A program made the position numbers and the translations under genes. The notes beneath the pieces were generated by a model. It made no database searches, was not told where the DNA came from, and saw only the letters and a list, made by a program, of their open reading frames with translations. From Epinephelus fuscoguttatus (lineage: Eukaryota > Chordata > Actinopteri > Perciformes > Serranidae), in assembly GCF_011397635.1 (NCBI RefSeq), contig NC_064761.1:36916143-36980142 (forward strand): a DNA stretch of 64,000 nucleotides. Direction: 5' to 3'. Below, piece by piece: positions 25,001 to 34,450 of the stretch (position 1 is its first letter; each line of letters opens with the position of its first letter).

Positions 25001-28000
25001 AGACAAACAACATTTTTGTTACGTAGCATTTACTGAAAAATAGATGCAGAAAGAGTCGGAGGAGCATTTGTGACATTGAGATGTTTAAATCATAGTTGGG
25101 AAAATCTGTGAGGGTATAATCTAACTGTCATATTGGACAATGTGAGGTTTGATCAATATCAACAGTTTCTCCTTCACAAAAGTGACATTGTTTAACTGTG
25201 GTGCTGGAAAATTCACAACAGAAAAGTCATGTCACATTCAGACATCACAGTAGTCATGCCATGGTTGGATTTGTCACAACATCTTTATCTGAGGTGTCTG
25301 AATGTAACAATACAGATGGTGTGATTTGATCCGATGTCAGTGACAGGACAGATATGGATCAGTAAACTGTGAAAACCCATTTCTGCCAATGTGAGGAAAA
25401 CAAAACATCCTGTGAGTCATCATAATGAAAAGTCTTTAATGAAATAATGGCTCAGTATGTGATAATAATGAGTTAGTATCTCAAAATAACAAGTTATTAT
25501 TTTGCAAAAGTTTCTCATTTGTGCAATAAGTCATTATTTTGAGATACTAAAGCCCTATTTGCACGGGACTAGTATCACCTGGGGACCTCTGGTAATTTGC
25601 AATAATTGAAGAGGTCGTCTGTTATCTTAATACCGTGCGAATCTGCCATGTCCATAAAAATTCCACAGCATCAAACATGAAGATGCTTCCGCTTTTACGT
25701 CTGGAACCTCCTGTCTACAACTGGCTTGAGACACATCCTCCGTGAGGACTTGGCTCAGAGTCCAGAGTTACTCTCTTATCCTGAAGCCTCCTTAAGGAAT
25801 CTGATCCTGTTTGATTTGGTGGTGGGAACTGCTTTTGACCACATGCCTTTGCTGACGTTGACGCCAGCAGGATTTGAACCCTGGACCTTCCGCATGGAAG
25901 ACGAGTACTAACCACTACACTAGGGAGGCCCTATAGTGCCAAACACAAAGGGTTGATATTAGTCTTGTGCAAACCAGCATCTCTGTGATTTGGGGTTGTA
26001 TTTAGGTTCTCTCTCTTCTGTCTCTTTCCCAGTCGAGAATTACGAAGGCTGCGTTGGCAATTTAAATGTTTTGACAGCATTTTGGGTACAGCGGGGTCAT
26101 CTCGCTACACAGCATGGAAACCCATTTGCAGAAAGGACAAGCTCAAATCTATCAGAGGAGCAAAATCTCGAAAGATGATGAGATGAATGACGTGACAATA
26201 TGTGGCAGAATCTGTTCTGTTCGTTTAACCTATATTGAATTTTTAAAAAAAAGTGCAAATGTGCGTCAAATAGAAGGGATTTGCTTATCCTGTGCAAATG
26301 CGCCATATGAAACATAAAGGTTAGGGGACTGATTCCAAAAGCATGTGAGATCCCCAGGTAATACAGGTCCTGTGCGAATAGAGTTTTGATCATTAGTTTA
26401 GTTCATCTGCCCTTCTCAAAGTGTGAAATGACCTACTGCTGTCTTAAGATAGAGGTAAATGTGCCATTTTAATACTATTAGACCTCAATGTGGCCTTTGA
26501 CACTGTTGATTATTGTATATTATTAAACTGTCTTCAAGAACTGGTTGGCATCTAGGGAACTGCCCTGAAGTGGTTTGTCTCCTATTTATTGGACAGGTCT
26601 TTTTCTGTTAAGATTGGTGGCCTCTCCTCCTCATCTGCCCATATCACTCGTGGTGTACCTCAAGGTTCCATTTTAGGGCCCATTTTATTTGCACTGTACT
26701 TGCTTCCGTTAGGCTGCATTTTCTACCAGCAGAAAATCTCTTATTACTGTTATGCTGACGACACACAAGTTTATCTTCCGTCAAACCCAGGGGATTCTTG
26801 CGCCATCACATCCACCCATCCATCCAAGTTCTATATTTGATATCATTTGGTCTTCAGAAGTCTTCAACAGTATTAAGTGTGACTCTGTGACATTTGCAGA
26901 AAGCCTGTGCAGATAAGCCCATCGAGGTAATCACACCAGTGGAAGAAGAAGTGAAGGTGAAGCCTGCTTTGTTGTCACAGTGCAGCAGGGAGGATTACTA
27001 CGGCAGCCTGAGCGACACATGCGGGGACAGTTACAGCACTAACACACCCATGGATAGTTTAAAGGTAAACGTTGAATTTAGTTTCTCACCATGTTTTCCA
27101 TTCTTCACCTTTTCCTTGTATATAACCCAAAGCAACCGGGCCATGTCTCTTTTTTCCCCAACTAGCAACCTGAGAGTGAGGAGTCCCCGCAGGCAAGGTA
27201 CCCTCAGCCCCCGTCTGCACCTCCTTTACCTTCTGCTTCATCCACACCCACACAGCCAGAGAGAAGTGCCGTCAACAGGATAGAGGAGGTTCACATCGCA
27301 ACATCTGGTGAGAAAAACATTTCTGTTAATCATATTTTATCCCAGTTTAATCATTCTTTTTACCAAAAATGTTTATTATTACTACTTTTTGGTTACTGGA
27401 AGTCACCACTCATTGGAGAAAAATGTCTGTGTTCATCGGTGTGAATAATACAAAGACTTTTTTTGGATTCCAGTTCTTAAAGGTTTCAATCAATCCAAGG
27501 CCACTGGGAGTGAAAAAACTGCCTCTGCTGATAAAGTGATGTTGCCTGATGCAAACCTCCTGGCTGAAAGAAAACTCCTTGGTGACATGAAGTCCATTAA
27601 ATCCTTAAAACAATCAGGAATATCAGGAGTCTTCACCGGACAAGCAGTAAGTGCAGTAAGCTTTCTCGCTGTGCACATCCTTCCTTTGTAAGAGCTTCTG
27701 TCTTTTGCTAAAACGCAGTGTCTGTTCAGAACAAGATGGTGGTCCTGCCCACTGAGGAGGCCAACCTGTCGGACATCGACTACCTGGTGCCCACTCACGA
27801 TGAGAGAGGCCGTCCCATCGCTGAGTGGAAGAGGCAAGTCATGGTGAGACAGCTGCAGGCCAGGCTACTGGATGAGGAGGATCAGAGGAGGAAGGTAACT
27901 TCTCTCTGAAGATTGAGCATTATTAATTCACTTACATTTATAGCCTCATCTGAATCTTACAGATTTGGTCCAACAGATACAGGTTTTTTTAATCAAGAAA

Positions 28001-30790
28001 GCCAAAGTTACAAAGTTAACCTCTTTTCTTTTTGTATGTGTTAACCTTTTTTCTTTTAAATGTGGGTTAAACAAACAGGACTGATTCTGCCACACACTGT
28101 TACATGTTATCTGTCTTATCATCTTTTCAGATTTTACTCTTGTGATTGACTTGAGTTACTTTTTTTTCTGCAAATTGATCTCCATGCTGTGTAATGTGAT
28201 GAGTCTACTGCACTCAAAACGCTGTCAAAACTTTCAGTTATGATTGCCAATGCAGCCTCTGTAATTCCCAACTGGGGCAGATGCAGAAAAAAGGTGCAGA
28301 GAATCAAAAAAAAAAAGGTAACACAACAAAAAATGGTAGGTGAGATGCAGTGGAATTTTTACTTGACAAATTGCAGACATGGCAGATTTGCACGGGATCA
28401 AGATCTCCGACAACTTCTGCAATTATTACAAATCACAAGAGGTCCCTAGGTGATACTAGTCCCATGCAGATAGGCCTTTCAGAGATATAGGGCGTGTCTC
28501 TGCATCAGCACGACCCATTTTCCCCCTTATTTTATGTGGATAGTTTTAGTGTATTTTGACAACGTTTTCAGGTTTCCAAAGCCAAAACAATTAGTCATTA
28601 ATCACTGAGTCGATCGATGGCAACTATCAGCAGTCGCAACCATTTTGAAAATTGATTAATCATTTGCAGCCCTAGAAAAGTCAGGTACATGTTATATAGC
28701 CTTCTCTAAGCAAATGATCATTAAGCCTCACCAGACCACACAGAGCAAAGCGAAAACTGTGGTCTAATTTTGTGATGCTCTTCTAAATCTGCATCACTGA
28801 AAATTCTAAAAAAAAAACATTTGGAAATCCCATCATCATTTACTTTTAATTGCATGTAACAAATCACTGAACACATAACACATTGCTCGTCAAGTCATAT
28901 ATCTGAGGTTTGGATGGCAGTTTTACTGTATCATTACTCTTTCCCTCTCACGCCTAAGTAATTTGAAATGTAAAAAAAAAAGAAGCTGACATCCTGTGTG
29001 TTTATCTGCCTGCTGTTGCCTCTTCTCTTACAGGAAAATGGGAACAGATATGCCAAAGTCAGCTGGAGGTACTCCCAAGCCCACAATGCAATCCTGGGGC
29101 CCTCTGGTGAGCTGCTGACTGAGGATGACCTCATCTATGTGGAGCAGCAGATTGCCAACGTCTCCATGCAGAGGAACTGTGAGGGCTACGAGCTGGAGCT
29201 CGCTCGTCTGGCTGAGGAGCTCCGGCACATCCTGCCAGCCCCCATAGTGAACATCACCGCCAACACACAGTTCAGAAACTTCTCAAGTCAGGTTCCTCTA
29301 CCTGTGTGGTGCGGTCGCATCTCAGGCATCGTGAAGAGCATGTCTCTGCTCATGACCAACCTGACGGACCAGCCCTACTGCAAGATGCCCAACACCGATC
29401 TGATCACTGTGTTCTCTCAGACGCCACACAGACAGAACTCCACCAGGGGACGCAGGGAGAGGATAGAGGATGAAATCCATCAGTTCGGAGTGTCTGTGAG
29501 GACTCTGAAGTCTAATTTTGAGACACAGAACTTACCTTTGTCAGATGAGCCGGAGGAGGCTGTCGTGTTGAGTTCTTCCCCACAACTCGAGGCCACAGAG
29601 TCAGACAAACAGCCTAAAGTCTTGAGTCCGGCCCCAGAAACAGACCAGAACAGTGACTCTGGCATCGACTATGATGAAAACGTTACAGATGTCCTAGAGA
29701 CCACCAGCCTCAGGAAGGAGCGTATAGTCGTGTTGTTCTTAGGCCACTGGAAGAAGTCTGCCTACACTGTGACACTGAAGAGCAAAGATGCAGCGGAGAG
29801 GAAGATGAGCAGTGGAAGCTCGGGGATGGGCGATGACAAATCTGTGGCAGATCGCAGGAACAGTTTGGAGATCGCCCAGTCGAAGATGATGAACAGCTCT
29901 CTGGGTCATTTCTTCAAGCAGAGGAGTGCTGTCAACAAGATGCTGGGAAACTGGAGGAGCATGATCTCCAGCGTCCCGTCCAGACAGATTCGCAGGTATC
30001 TATCATTACTATCATCCATGTTAGAGCACAAAACTCCACCTGCATGACTCATTATGCAAGTTTGATTTGTCAAAAAAAATCAAGTCCGTACCACAGCAGC
30101 CCTGGTTCGAGTCATGCCCTTTGTTGCATGTCTGCAGGTCAGAAAATCAGATTATCACTGAGGTGATTGGGAAGAGAAAAATGCTAAGCTTCTAGTCTTT
30201 AGTCTCAGCCTTGTGTTAATATACAGTATAATGAGTCACCCTTTGCTGTTATCCACAGGCTCCACAGGCAGAAAGCCCTCTACTCCCCGGAGCAGTTCCT
30301 ACCTCGTCTGGAGGGTGTGTCGGTGGAGTACGACAACCTGACCCTGGATCTCTTCATGCTGGGCTACTTCCACATCCTGGAGTTGGAGCTGCCTGTGGAC
30401 GAACGCAAAATGAGACACCTGCTCTGCTTCGAGGTGTTCGACCACGTGGGGAGCTTCCCCTGGGAGCTGGTCAGGGACTTCCACAAGGCCGTCATACAAG
30501 ACATCGAGACTGGAAACCGTGAGTGGAAGGATGGCTTTGAGGACATTAAAGTGAAGTTCTTTGGAAACACTGTGAGTCAGTCTGAAAGCACTGTAGAGGT
30601 GGTGAAACATACCCTCCCAGAGATTAGACAGGTCCCTAAGGTAATTGTGCAGACACCTACGCCGGATGAGGGGATGCTACACGGTGGAACTGACATCTCC
30701 AGTTTTAGCAACGAAGAAATCTGTAAATACATCGACCGTAGTTTTGCTTTTTGGAAAGAGAAGGAGGCAGAGATTTTTGATTTTGAGTAG
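11904..30790 (+). CDS. espnl: Espin-like protein, 11 coding exons
   Basis: Actin-bundle-associated protein of hair-cell stereocilia. In mammals its ankyrin repeats bind class III myosins. Exons: 11904-12197, 12793-12983, 16555-16741, 16826-17008, 17126-17257, 26900-27064, 27166-27307, 27474-27646, 27730-27894, 29034-29995, 30259-30790. The joined frame gives 1041 aa, near human ESPNL. Residues 1-329 are about nine ankyrin repeats ([59 protein letters not shown]). Residues 385-432 are proline-rich. Exon 9 carries the espin-family block [20 protein letters not shown]. Exon 10 (962 bp) has [20 protein letters not shown], typical of ESPNL and not of ESPN, plus [17 protein letters not shown] and [19 protein letters not shown]. 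The last exon is a conserved C-terminus ending in a glutamate/phenylalanine-rich tail. An in-frame stop upstream supports the ATG. Position between scly and klhl30 agrees with espnl rather than espn. Confidence 0.95.
12198..12792 (+). other. espnl intron 1
   Basis: No repeat or conserved element recognised. A gagagggagaggggga purine run follows the donor. Confidence 0.5.
13022..13062. repeat. (GTT)n microsatellite in espnl intron 2
   Basis: A run of about ten gtt units preceded by a poly-T, ending in ttttcag. It could mimic a splice acceptor, but no exon follows. Confidence 0.85.
13085..13370 (-). mobile_element. Probable LINE/retroposon 3' fragment
   Basis: Begins with repeated aaggt units followed by aaactttaatgtccctgagg and ggcaatttggg, a word order I associate with LINE 3' ends in fish. 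On the minus strand the aaggt units would be the simple-repeat tail. No ORF survives. Confidence 0.45.
13490..13900. repeat. Interspersed MITE-like repeat in espnl intron 2
   Basis: Holds gtgaagccaaaacctcttgg and cgccccctggtg near its left side and ctttatatgcagtctatgg near its right, a combination common in fish genomes. Its termini are not well defined. Confidence 0.45.
13901..14869. other. espnl intron 2, unremarkable part
   Basis: AT-rich, no repeat family or exon recognised. Confidence 0.4.
14870..16205. repeat. AAATA-rich tandem array, unit about 145 bp
   Basis: The phrase ggaaataatagataaat plus aagtactgaaat recurs at about 15048, 15196, 15725 and 15868, spaced 143-148 bp apart once the SINE at 15335-15706 is removed. 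Between these words the array is almost wholly aaataaataaat and taaataaatatgg. It continues on the right in the complementary t-rich form from 16090 to 16205. Confidence 0.75.
15335..15706 (-). mobile_element. tRNA-headed SINE inserted in the tandem array (family D)
   Basis: On the minus strand it starts ggcggcacggtggtgtgatg, with A-box-like ggtgtgatggttagcac and B-box ggttcgatcccgg. The body contains gtttgcatgttctccccgtg and cacagtccaaagacatgcag, a very common teleost SINE body, and it ends in ggctccagcc ... attcattaatgaa. Flanking aaatgtaaaatt (about 15315) and aaatgttaaatt (about 15708) look like a target duplication with one mismatch. Confidence 0.85.
17258..19450 (+). other. espnl intron 5, left part; possible conserved non-coding DNA
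   Basis: No transposon recognised for about 2.2 kb, in contrast to the rest of this 9.6-kb intron. The part at 17930-18360 is GC-richer and has compact words such as gccattaataagtcagcag and gagctaattagcgcaggg that could be homeodomain-type sites. Coding content is not seen, although espnl should have proline-rich sequence next, and that is supplied by the exons at 26900 and 27166. Confidence 0.4.
19455..20110. mobile_element. DNA transposon relic with cttaaa-rich ends
   Basis: The left side (ctgcaggttcttaaacgtct) and right side (ggtcttaaagaccattaaat) carry the same kind of cttaaat-rich sequence, partly in inverted order, and enclose a SINE at 19590-19761. The termini are too worn for a target duplication. 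Confidence 0.5.
19590..19761 (-). mobile_element. tRNA-derived SINE (family A), second copy
   Basis: On the minus strand: a degenerate A-box (gagtagtggctagtgctg), B-box gggttcgactcc, then the same body gctgcatgtcat and a g/a simple-repeat tail as the copy at 10090-10248. Confidence 0.7.
20400..21010. mobile_element. hAT-type relic with gactaatcg repeats
   Basis: The right end reads gactaatcgttgcagccct, a common hAT terminus in fish, and the interior repeats gtcgactaat and cgattagtcgac at 20665-20710 and 20930-20998. The left end is not identified. A near-perfect palindrome lies inside at 20570-20650. Confidence 0.55.
20570..20650. repeat. Near-perfect hairpin, 31-bp arms, 19-nt spacer
   Basis: The left arm 20570-20600 (core ggcactcactaatc) and right arm 20620-20650 (core gattagtgagtgcc) pair with one A-G mismatch and one G-U wobble. 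The size fits a pre-miRNA, but it may equally be a palindromic piece of the surrounding hAT relic. I do not recognise a known miRNA seed. Confidence 0.6.
21045..21195 (+). repeat. Interspersed repeat, copy of 11030-11185
   Basis: Same order of ggcagacagagttg, tgcaatcaacatttattt and acaagttaaagcaaaaa blocks as at 11030-11185, in the same orientation. Confidence 0.6.
21325..21490 (+). mobile_element. tRNA-derived SINE (family A), plus-strand copy
   Basis: Starts acggggcacctgttggctca. A-box tggctcagtgggtaaagtgg, B-box-like ggattccagcc, then cctgtggccctttgctgcat and a c/t-rich tail. It separates two similar blocks (about 21225-21300 and 21580-21650, each with aacaacc.att and gggctttgggaa), so it sits inside or beside an older duplicated repeat. 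Confidence 0.7.
21660..24387 (+). other. espnl intron 5, middle part
   Basis: A small hAT-like fragment (gattaatcgattgtggc, about 21690) is followed by about 2.6 kb with no recognised element apart from a poly-C run near 23435. No exon seen. Confidence 0.4.
24388..24980. mobile_element. hAT MITE with perfect 8-bp TSD
   Basis: Ends are tagggcattaacgactttga and tctgttaatgcccta, flanked by gtatgacg at 24380-24387 and 24981-24988. The interior is dominated by the inverted copy of the module seen at 1133-1370, bounded here by imperfect catactcggg repeats. Confidence 0.88.
25551..26387. mobile_element. TIR element carrying a SINE
   Basis: The left end (ctatttgcacgggactagta, then tcacctggggacctctgg) is matched in inverted form by the right end (cccaggtaatacaggtcctg, then tgcgaatagag). 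A tRNA-Val-like SINE is inserted at 25695-25930. A related, partly inverted copy lies in espnl intron 9 at 28215-28485. Confidence 0.7.
25695..25930 (-). mobile_element. tRNA-Val-like SINE (family C)
   Basis: On the minus strand: ggcctccctagtgtagtggt, a tRNA-Val-like A-box, and B-box gggttcaaatcc, followed by gctggcgtcaacgtcagcaa and a body ending in ggaggttccagacg. The partner copy is at 59351-59605 in the opposite orientation. Confidence 0.8.
26435..26810 (+). mobile_element. LINE reverse transcriptase relic
   Basis: Reads [13 protein letters not shown], then [40 protein letters not shown] and [12 protein letters not shown] in one frame with a stop in the first part. These are RT motifs 2-5 including the YADD box of CR1/L2-type non-LTR retrotransposons. 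A short, dead fragment. Confidence 0.85.
28215..28485 (-). mobile_element. Copy of the 25551-26387 TIR element
   Basis: The right side (aggtccctaggtgatactag, then tcccatgcagatagg) is the inverted equivalent of 25551-25600. The interior gattgccaatgcagcctctg matches the inverted gaaggctgcgttggcaattt at 26043. It lies in espnl intron 9. Confidence 0.65.
28570..28680. mobile_element. hAT fragment
   Basis: Ends tgattaatcatttgcagccc, a hAT-like terminus, with cgatcgatgg upstream. Only one end is present. Confidence 0.4.
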
Positions 30791-30837
30791 TGTCATCTTT
30801 TTGATATTTTTGTATTGTTTGATGTTAGATTACATTC

Positions 30838-31122
30838 GGGCTGGGTATCAAACCTAAATACTGTTTGAGTTGTGAATTGAATTGTTGTGGTGAAAGCTAG
30901 TGCAGAATGCTTAGCCAGATTCATAGCCATGTTTACATATTTGATTTGAATGATTGTTTTGTAAATTTTATACTGTATTTTATTGTGTTAAACATTAAAC
31001 TCACTAAAATTTGAAAAGGATTTTTATGTTTCTACATAGCAATATTTTGTAGATATTTTTGGTACAGCTATTAGAACTTAAGTATCGAACTGGCGATAGA
31101 ATTTGAACCATACCCAGCCCTA
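30838..31122. mobile_element. hAT MITE just after espnl
   Basis: The left end gggctgggtatcaaacc is matched by the right end gaaccatacccagccct. It begins 48 bases after the espnl stop. The only polyadenylation-like hexamer near espnl (ATTAAA, 30994-30999) lies inside it, so the espnl 3' end may use transposon sequence. Confidence 0.65.
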
Positions 31123-31252
31123 TAACAAAAGCCAGAGTGTCTAAAGTGTTAGTGTGTGTTTCTGAGAGTAAAAACTGATAAGATTCACTGACATTACATC
31201 TTCTTTTCGATTCTCACGTTTTCAAGGCAATTTTAATCAAACCGCACATCTC

Positions 31253-32777
31253 TTAAAGGAACATTTCACCGCAAAATCAAAATCCTATTACCTGTAGTGC
31301 TCTTTATCAGTCTAGATTGTTTTGGTGTGTGTAGCTGAGTATTGGAGATATCGGCTGGAGAGATGTCTGCCTTCTCTCTATTACAATGGAACTAAATGAC
31401 ACTCGGCTTGTGGTGCCAAAAGAACACATTTGAAAAACTCAACAGCAATGTCTCTTTCCAGAAACCATGACCCGGTTTCTCAAGATAATCCACAGACCTT
31501 GTTGTGAGCAGTTTCTTGTACGAACTATTTCCTTGGGAGCAGGAACATATTTTGACTAAGGGTTGCTACATTGTGTAAATGTGCAACCTGCACACTTACA
31601 GGAGCTACAGGAAAACTGCTCAGATGTACTTACATCAGCCAGGAGTCCAATGGATGTGTGCTCCCTCCCTCAGACACAAATTCTCCCTGGACTGCATGTG
31701 TACATCCAGTTGTCTGCTCACCGAAGTCACTTACAACTCCTGGGGAAATCATAACGTTACAATTGCTCGTTGTCTGCTCCATCATAATCTGTCATAAAAC
31801 ACAGTCCCGATGGATTTGCCCCCCTAAAAAGCAGCTCCAAAACTCCTCCTGTCCTGGCAACTTCCTGGTCTTTCTCAGCCTGTTTACACTATTGATTAGC
31901 TCCCACTATCGCACCTTCCAGCACCCATGCTTTCTATGAAACTACACTCGCCAACCATATCACTGCACAAAAGGAAGCATGCATCTACTCGTGGACGAGA
32001 GGCTCATACTGTAGGTAAACATTTATGGTGTCCTCCTCAGCTCAGCTGTAACATTAGCTAGCTCGGTGGTGCTAGGTGGGCTAGCAGTAGATGTACACTT
32101 CCTTCTGTGCAGTGATACAATTGGTGGGTGTAGTTTGATAGAAAGAAAAAAGTTCCTACGTGAAACTCCTCAAAAACAAAGTTTGTGGATTATTTTGAGT
32201 GATTTCTAGAAAGAGACATCACTGCTGATTTTGAGTTCAAATGTATGATTTGTGTCGCTTTGAGCACCACAAGCTGAGTGACACCTACTGCAGTGGCTCC
32301 CAACTGGTCCGGCCATGGGGTCCAGGTTTCTCCTTAGTCGTTAGTTCAAGGTCCACACAGTGTTACACATTCAATGTCATACTTGCGTTTGGCCATGTGT
32401 TCAGACTAGTCTGCTGTCTCTGTCAAGCAGCTGTCTGCTAGTCACTCACTCTACAGCAGGAAACGGCACTTCAAAATAAAAGCTTTGTGCCAGAAACTTA
32501 CTGTACTTACAAATGAAGTGTGTTTTTTACAAACTTGACACGTTTGCAAGTCACTTGTGGTCCATTCAGAATGGACCTGCGACCCACTTTTGGACCACGA
32601 CCCATAAGTTGGGAACCAGCGATCTAATTCCATTATAATTGAGAGAAGGCAGTCATCTCTAGAGTAGATATCTCCAACACTCGGCAACTCACACCAAAAC
32701 AATCTAGACTGATAAATAGCACCACAGGTAAAAGGAAAAATATGTATTTTTAGTTTGGGGGTGAACTGGACCTTTAA
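31253..32777. mobile_element. TTAA-target DNA transposon (Kolobok/piggyBac-like), non-autonomous
   Basis: TTAA at 31253-31256 and 32774-32777 bound inverted ends: aaaggaacatttcacc with caaaatcaaaat on the left, gtttgggggtgaactggacc on the right. Long sub-terminal inverted parts follow (ggagatatcggctggagaga versus its complement near 32670). A hAT is nested at 32290-32621. Shorter relatives are at 38303-38534 and 49295-49620. Confidence 0.75.
32290..32621 (+). mobile_element. hAT MITE nested in the TTAA element
   Basis: Begins cagtggctcccaactggtcc and ends ataagttgggaaccagcg. A second copy in the same orientation lies at 60142-60459, sharing ttagttcaaggtccacacag and gtgttttttacaaacttgac. Confidence 0.8.
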
Positions 32778-33358
32778 CATCTACGTAGACACCCAGCACT
32801 TTGCCCTGCATAGTGACAGCTAGTATTGATCAATTGTTGTGACGTACAAAAAAAGTTGGTGTTACGTCAGTTACCTCATCTGCTCACTCTCAGGCCTGTT
32901 GGGAATAATATGTGCTTGTAACAGCAGCTGTGGGCTCCATACTTGTTGTTTGGAATCTGACTTCAGCCCAGCGTCACTCTCAGTCCTATAAATAACTGAA
33001 AGACAGGCAGCCTGTCCCAATGACTTGGCAAAAGCTTTTCGCCATGCTGCCCACTCCATGTTGATCTAACCAGCCGCTCAGCTGCAAACAGCTTTTTTAC
33101 TGGAAGGATGAGCCATTGTTTCCATGCTCTGCTCCTGTGGTGAGTTTGTTGTTGGTTTCTCATTTAATTTTACAATGTTTGATGACAGGAAATGTAATTT
33201 ATTGTTGGCTTCAGAGGAGATTAGAGTCATGCTGTTACAGTATATCGTATAAATCACGAGCCAGAAGTACTTTGTAGTCCTTGTAACAACACAGTGATGC
33301 AACACTTAAGAAAACAAGGCACTTTTTATTTTATTTAGGTCACAGAGGAGAAACTGTT
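32778..33358. other. Intergenic DNA, nothing recognised
   Basis: No exon, SINE or TIR structure identified. Confidence 0.4.
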
Positions 33359-33366
33359 TTCTAACT

Positions 33367-33730
33367 CACTGGTTCTCAACATTGTTTTGTGTTGAGAACC
33401 CCTGAATTGATACACACTAGGTCATGGACCCCTGTTTGATAAGATTTTGCCTCGAGGACCTCCATCTGAAAAGATTTTGGTTGTTAGATATGATTGAAAA
33501 CCAGAATGATTAAGACCAGAATTCTATAATTGTCAATTACATTTGAGGAGATGACTGTGGACGCTGTGAAACCTGATCAGAACAGTCACCCATATGACTC
33601 TCACTCACACTGGGCTCACCTCTATACTGAATTAGATAGTGAAAAATAATATTCCCCATTTTTCTGGGGACTCCCAGGAGTTCGCTGAAGGGCCCCTGGG
33701 GGTCCCTGAACCCCTGGTTGAGAACCACTG
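33367..33730. mobile_element. hAT MITE with perfect 8-bp TSD
   Basis: A 364-bp element with ends cactggttctcaac and gttgagaaccactg, flanked exactly by ttctaact at 33359-33366 and 33731-33738. Confidence 0.92.
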
Positions 33731-33738
33731 TTCTAACT

Positions 33739-34450
33739 AAGCTCTAAACTTTAGACTCAAAATTACAAAAACACATTTTATCATTCAGTATAAAAACAAA
33801 ATAATTGTCATACAATGTTTTTAAAGTAATAAATAACAAACTGTTCCTGTTACACCAGCTTTTCTTGAAGGTGTAGTTTCTTTGTATGATGCAATCCTGT
33901 TATCAGGGCTGCACAATTTTAAATCCAGCACAGCAATTTCACAATTAGATTGTTCCAGGCCTGAAAAGGTCTTGGAATTAGTCAAAAATCATTAAAAGTT
34001 TTGGAAAAGTCTTGGGATGTATAACAAATATAACAGCAGATATATTATCTGTAGCTGTTGATTTAACATAGCTTTAATATGTATCAATGTGTGAAGTTTT
34101 GTTTGCTAAACATATGTTTCGTAATTGTCTATCTGGGTTCTCACTTCCTGTACGTCAGGTCACTGACATCATGTCTGAATGGAGTTGGTGTCTGAGATGT
34201 TTGACAAACCCTGGGCAAGTAGGGAAAAAAAAAATAAAAATATCTAGGGTCCTTGAAAAGTTGTGTAAAAGTTTATGTGGGAAATAATTTTGAGATAAGA
34301 TTATTAACTTCTTAGTAAAGTTATTGCTAATCTTTTCTGAAAAACAAACATTGTTTAGACATGTCTTAATGTATTTTGTTCTACACTTGCAGGTAAGCTT
34401 TAAACTCACGTTTTCCCTGCCAAAGGACGATTTGACCTACTTTGTTGACC
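33739..34450 (+). other. klhl30: Upstream region of klhl30
   Basis: Includes a hAT-like fragment (atcagggctgcacaatttta, about 33902). An acceptor-like tgcag at 34388-34392 precedes the start codon by about 60 bases, so klhl30 may have a non-coding first exon further upstream. Confidence 0.4.

Noticed and set aside
27719..27729. espnl exon 9 starting at 27719
   Set aside because: This acceptor breaks the frame from exon 8; the AG ending at 27729 keeps it.
34442..34450. Upstream start for klhl30
   Set aside because: The codon at 34442 is TTG; the first ATG is at 34451 and matches the conserved N-terminus.
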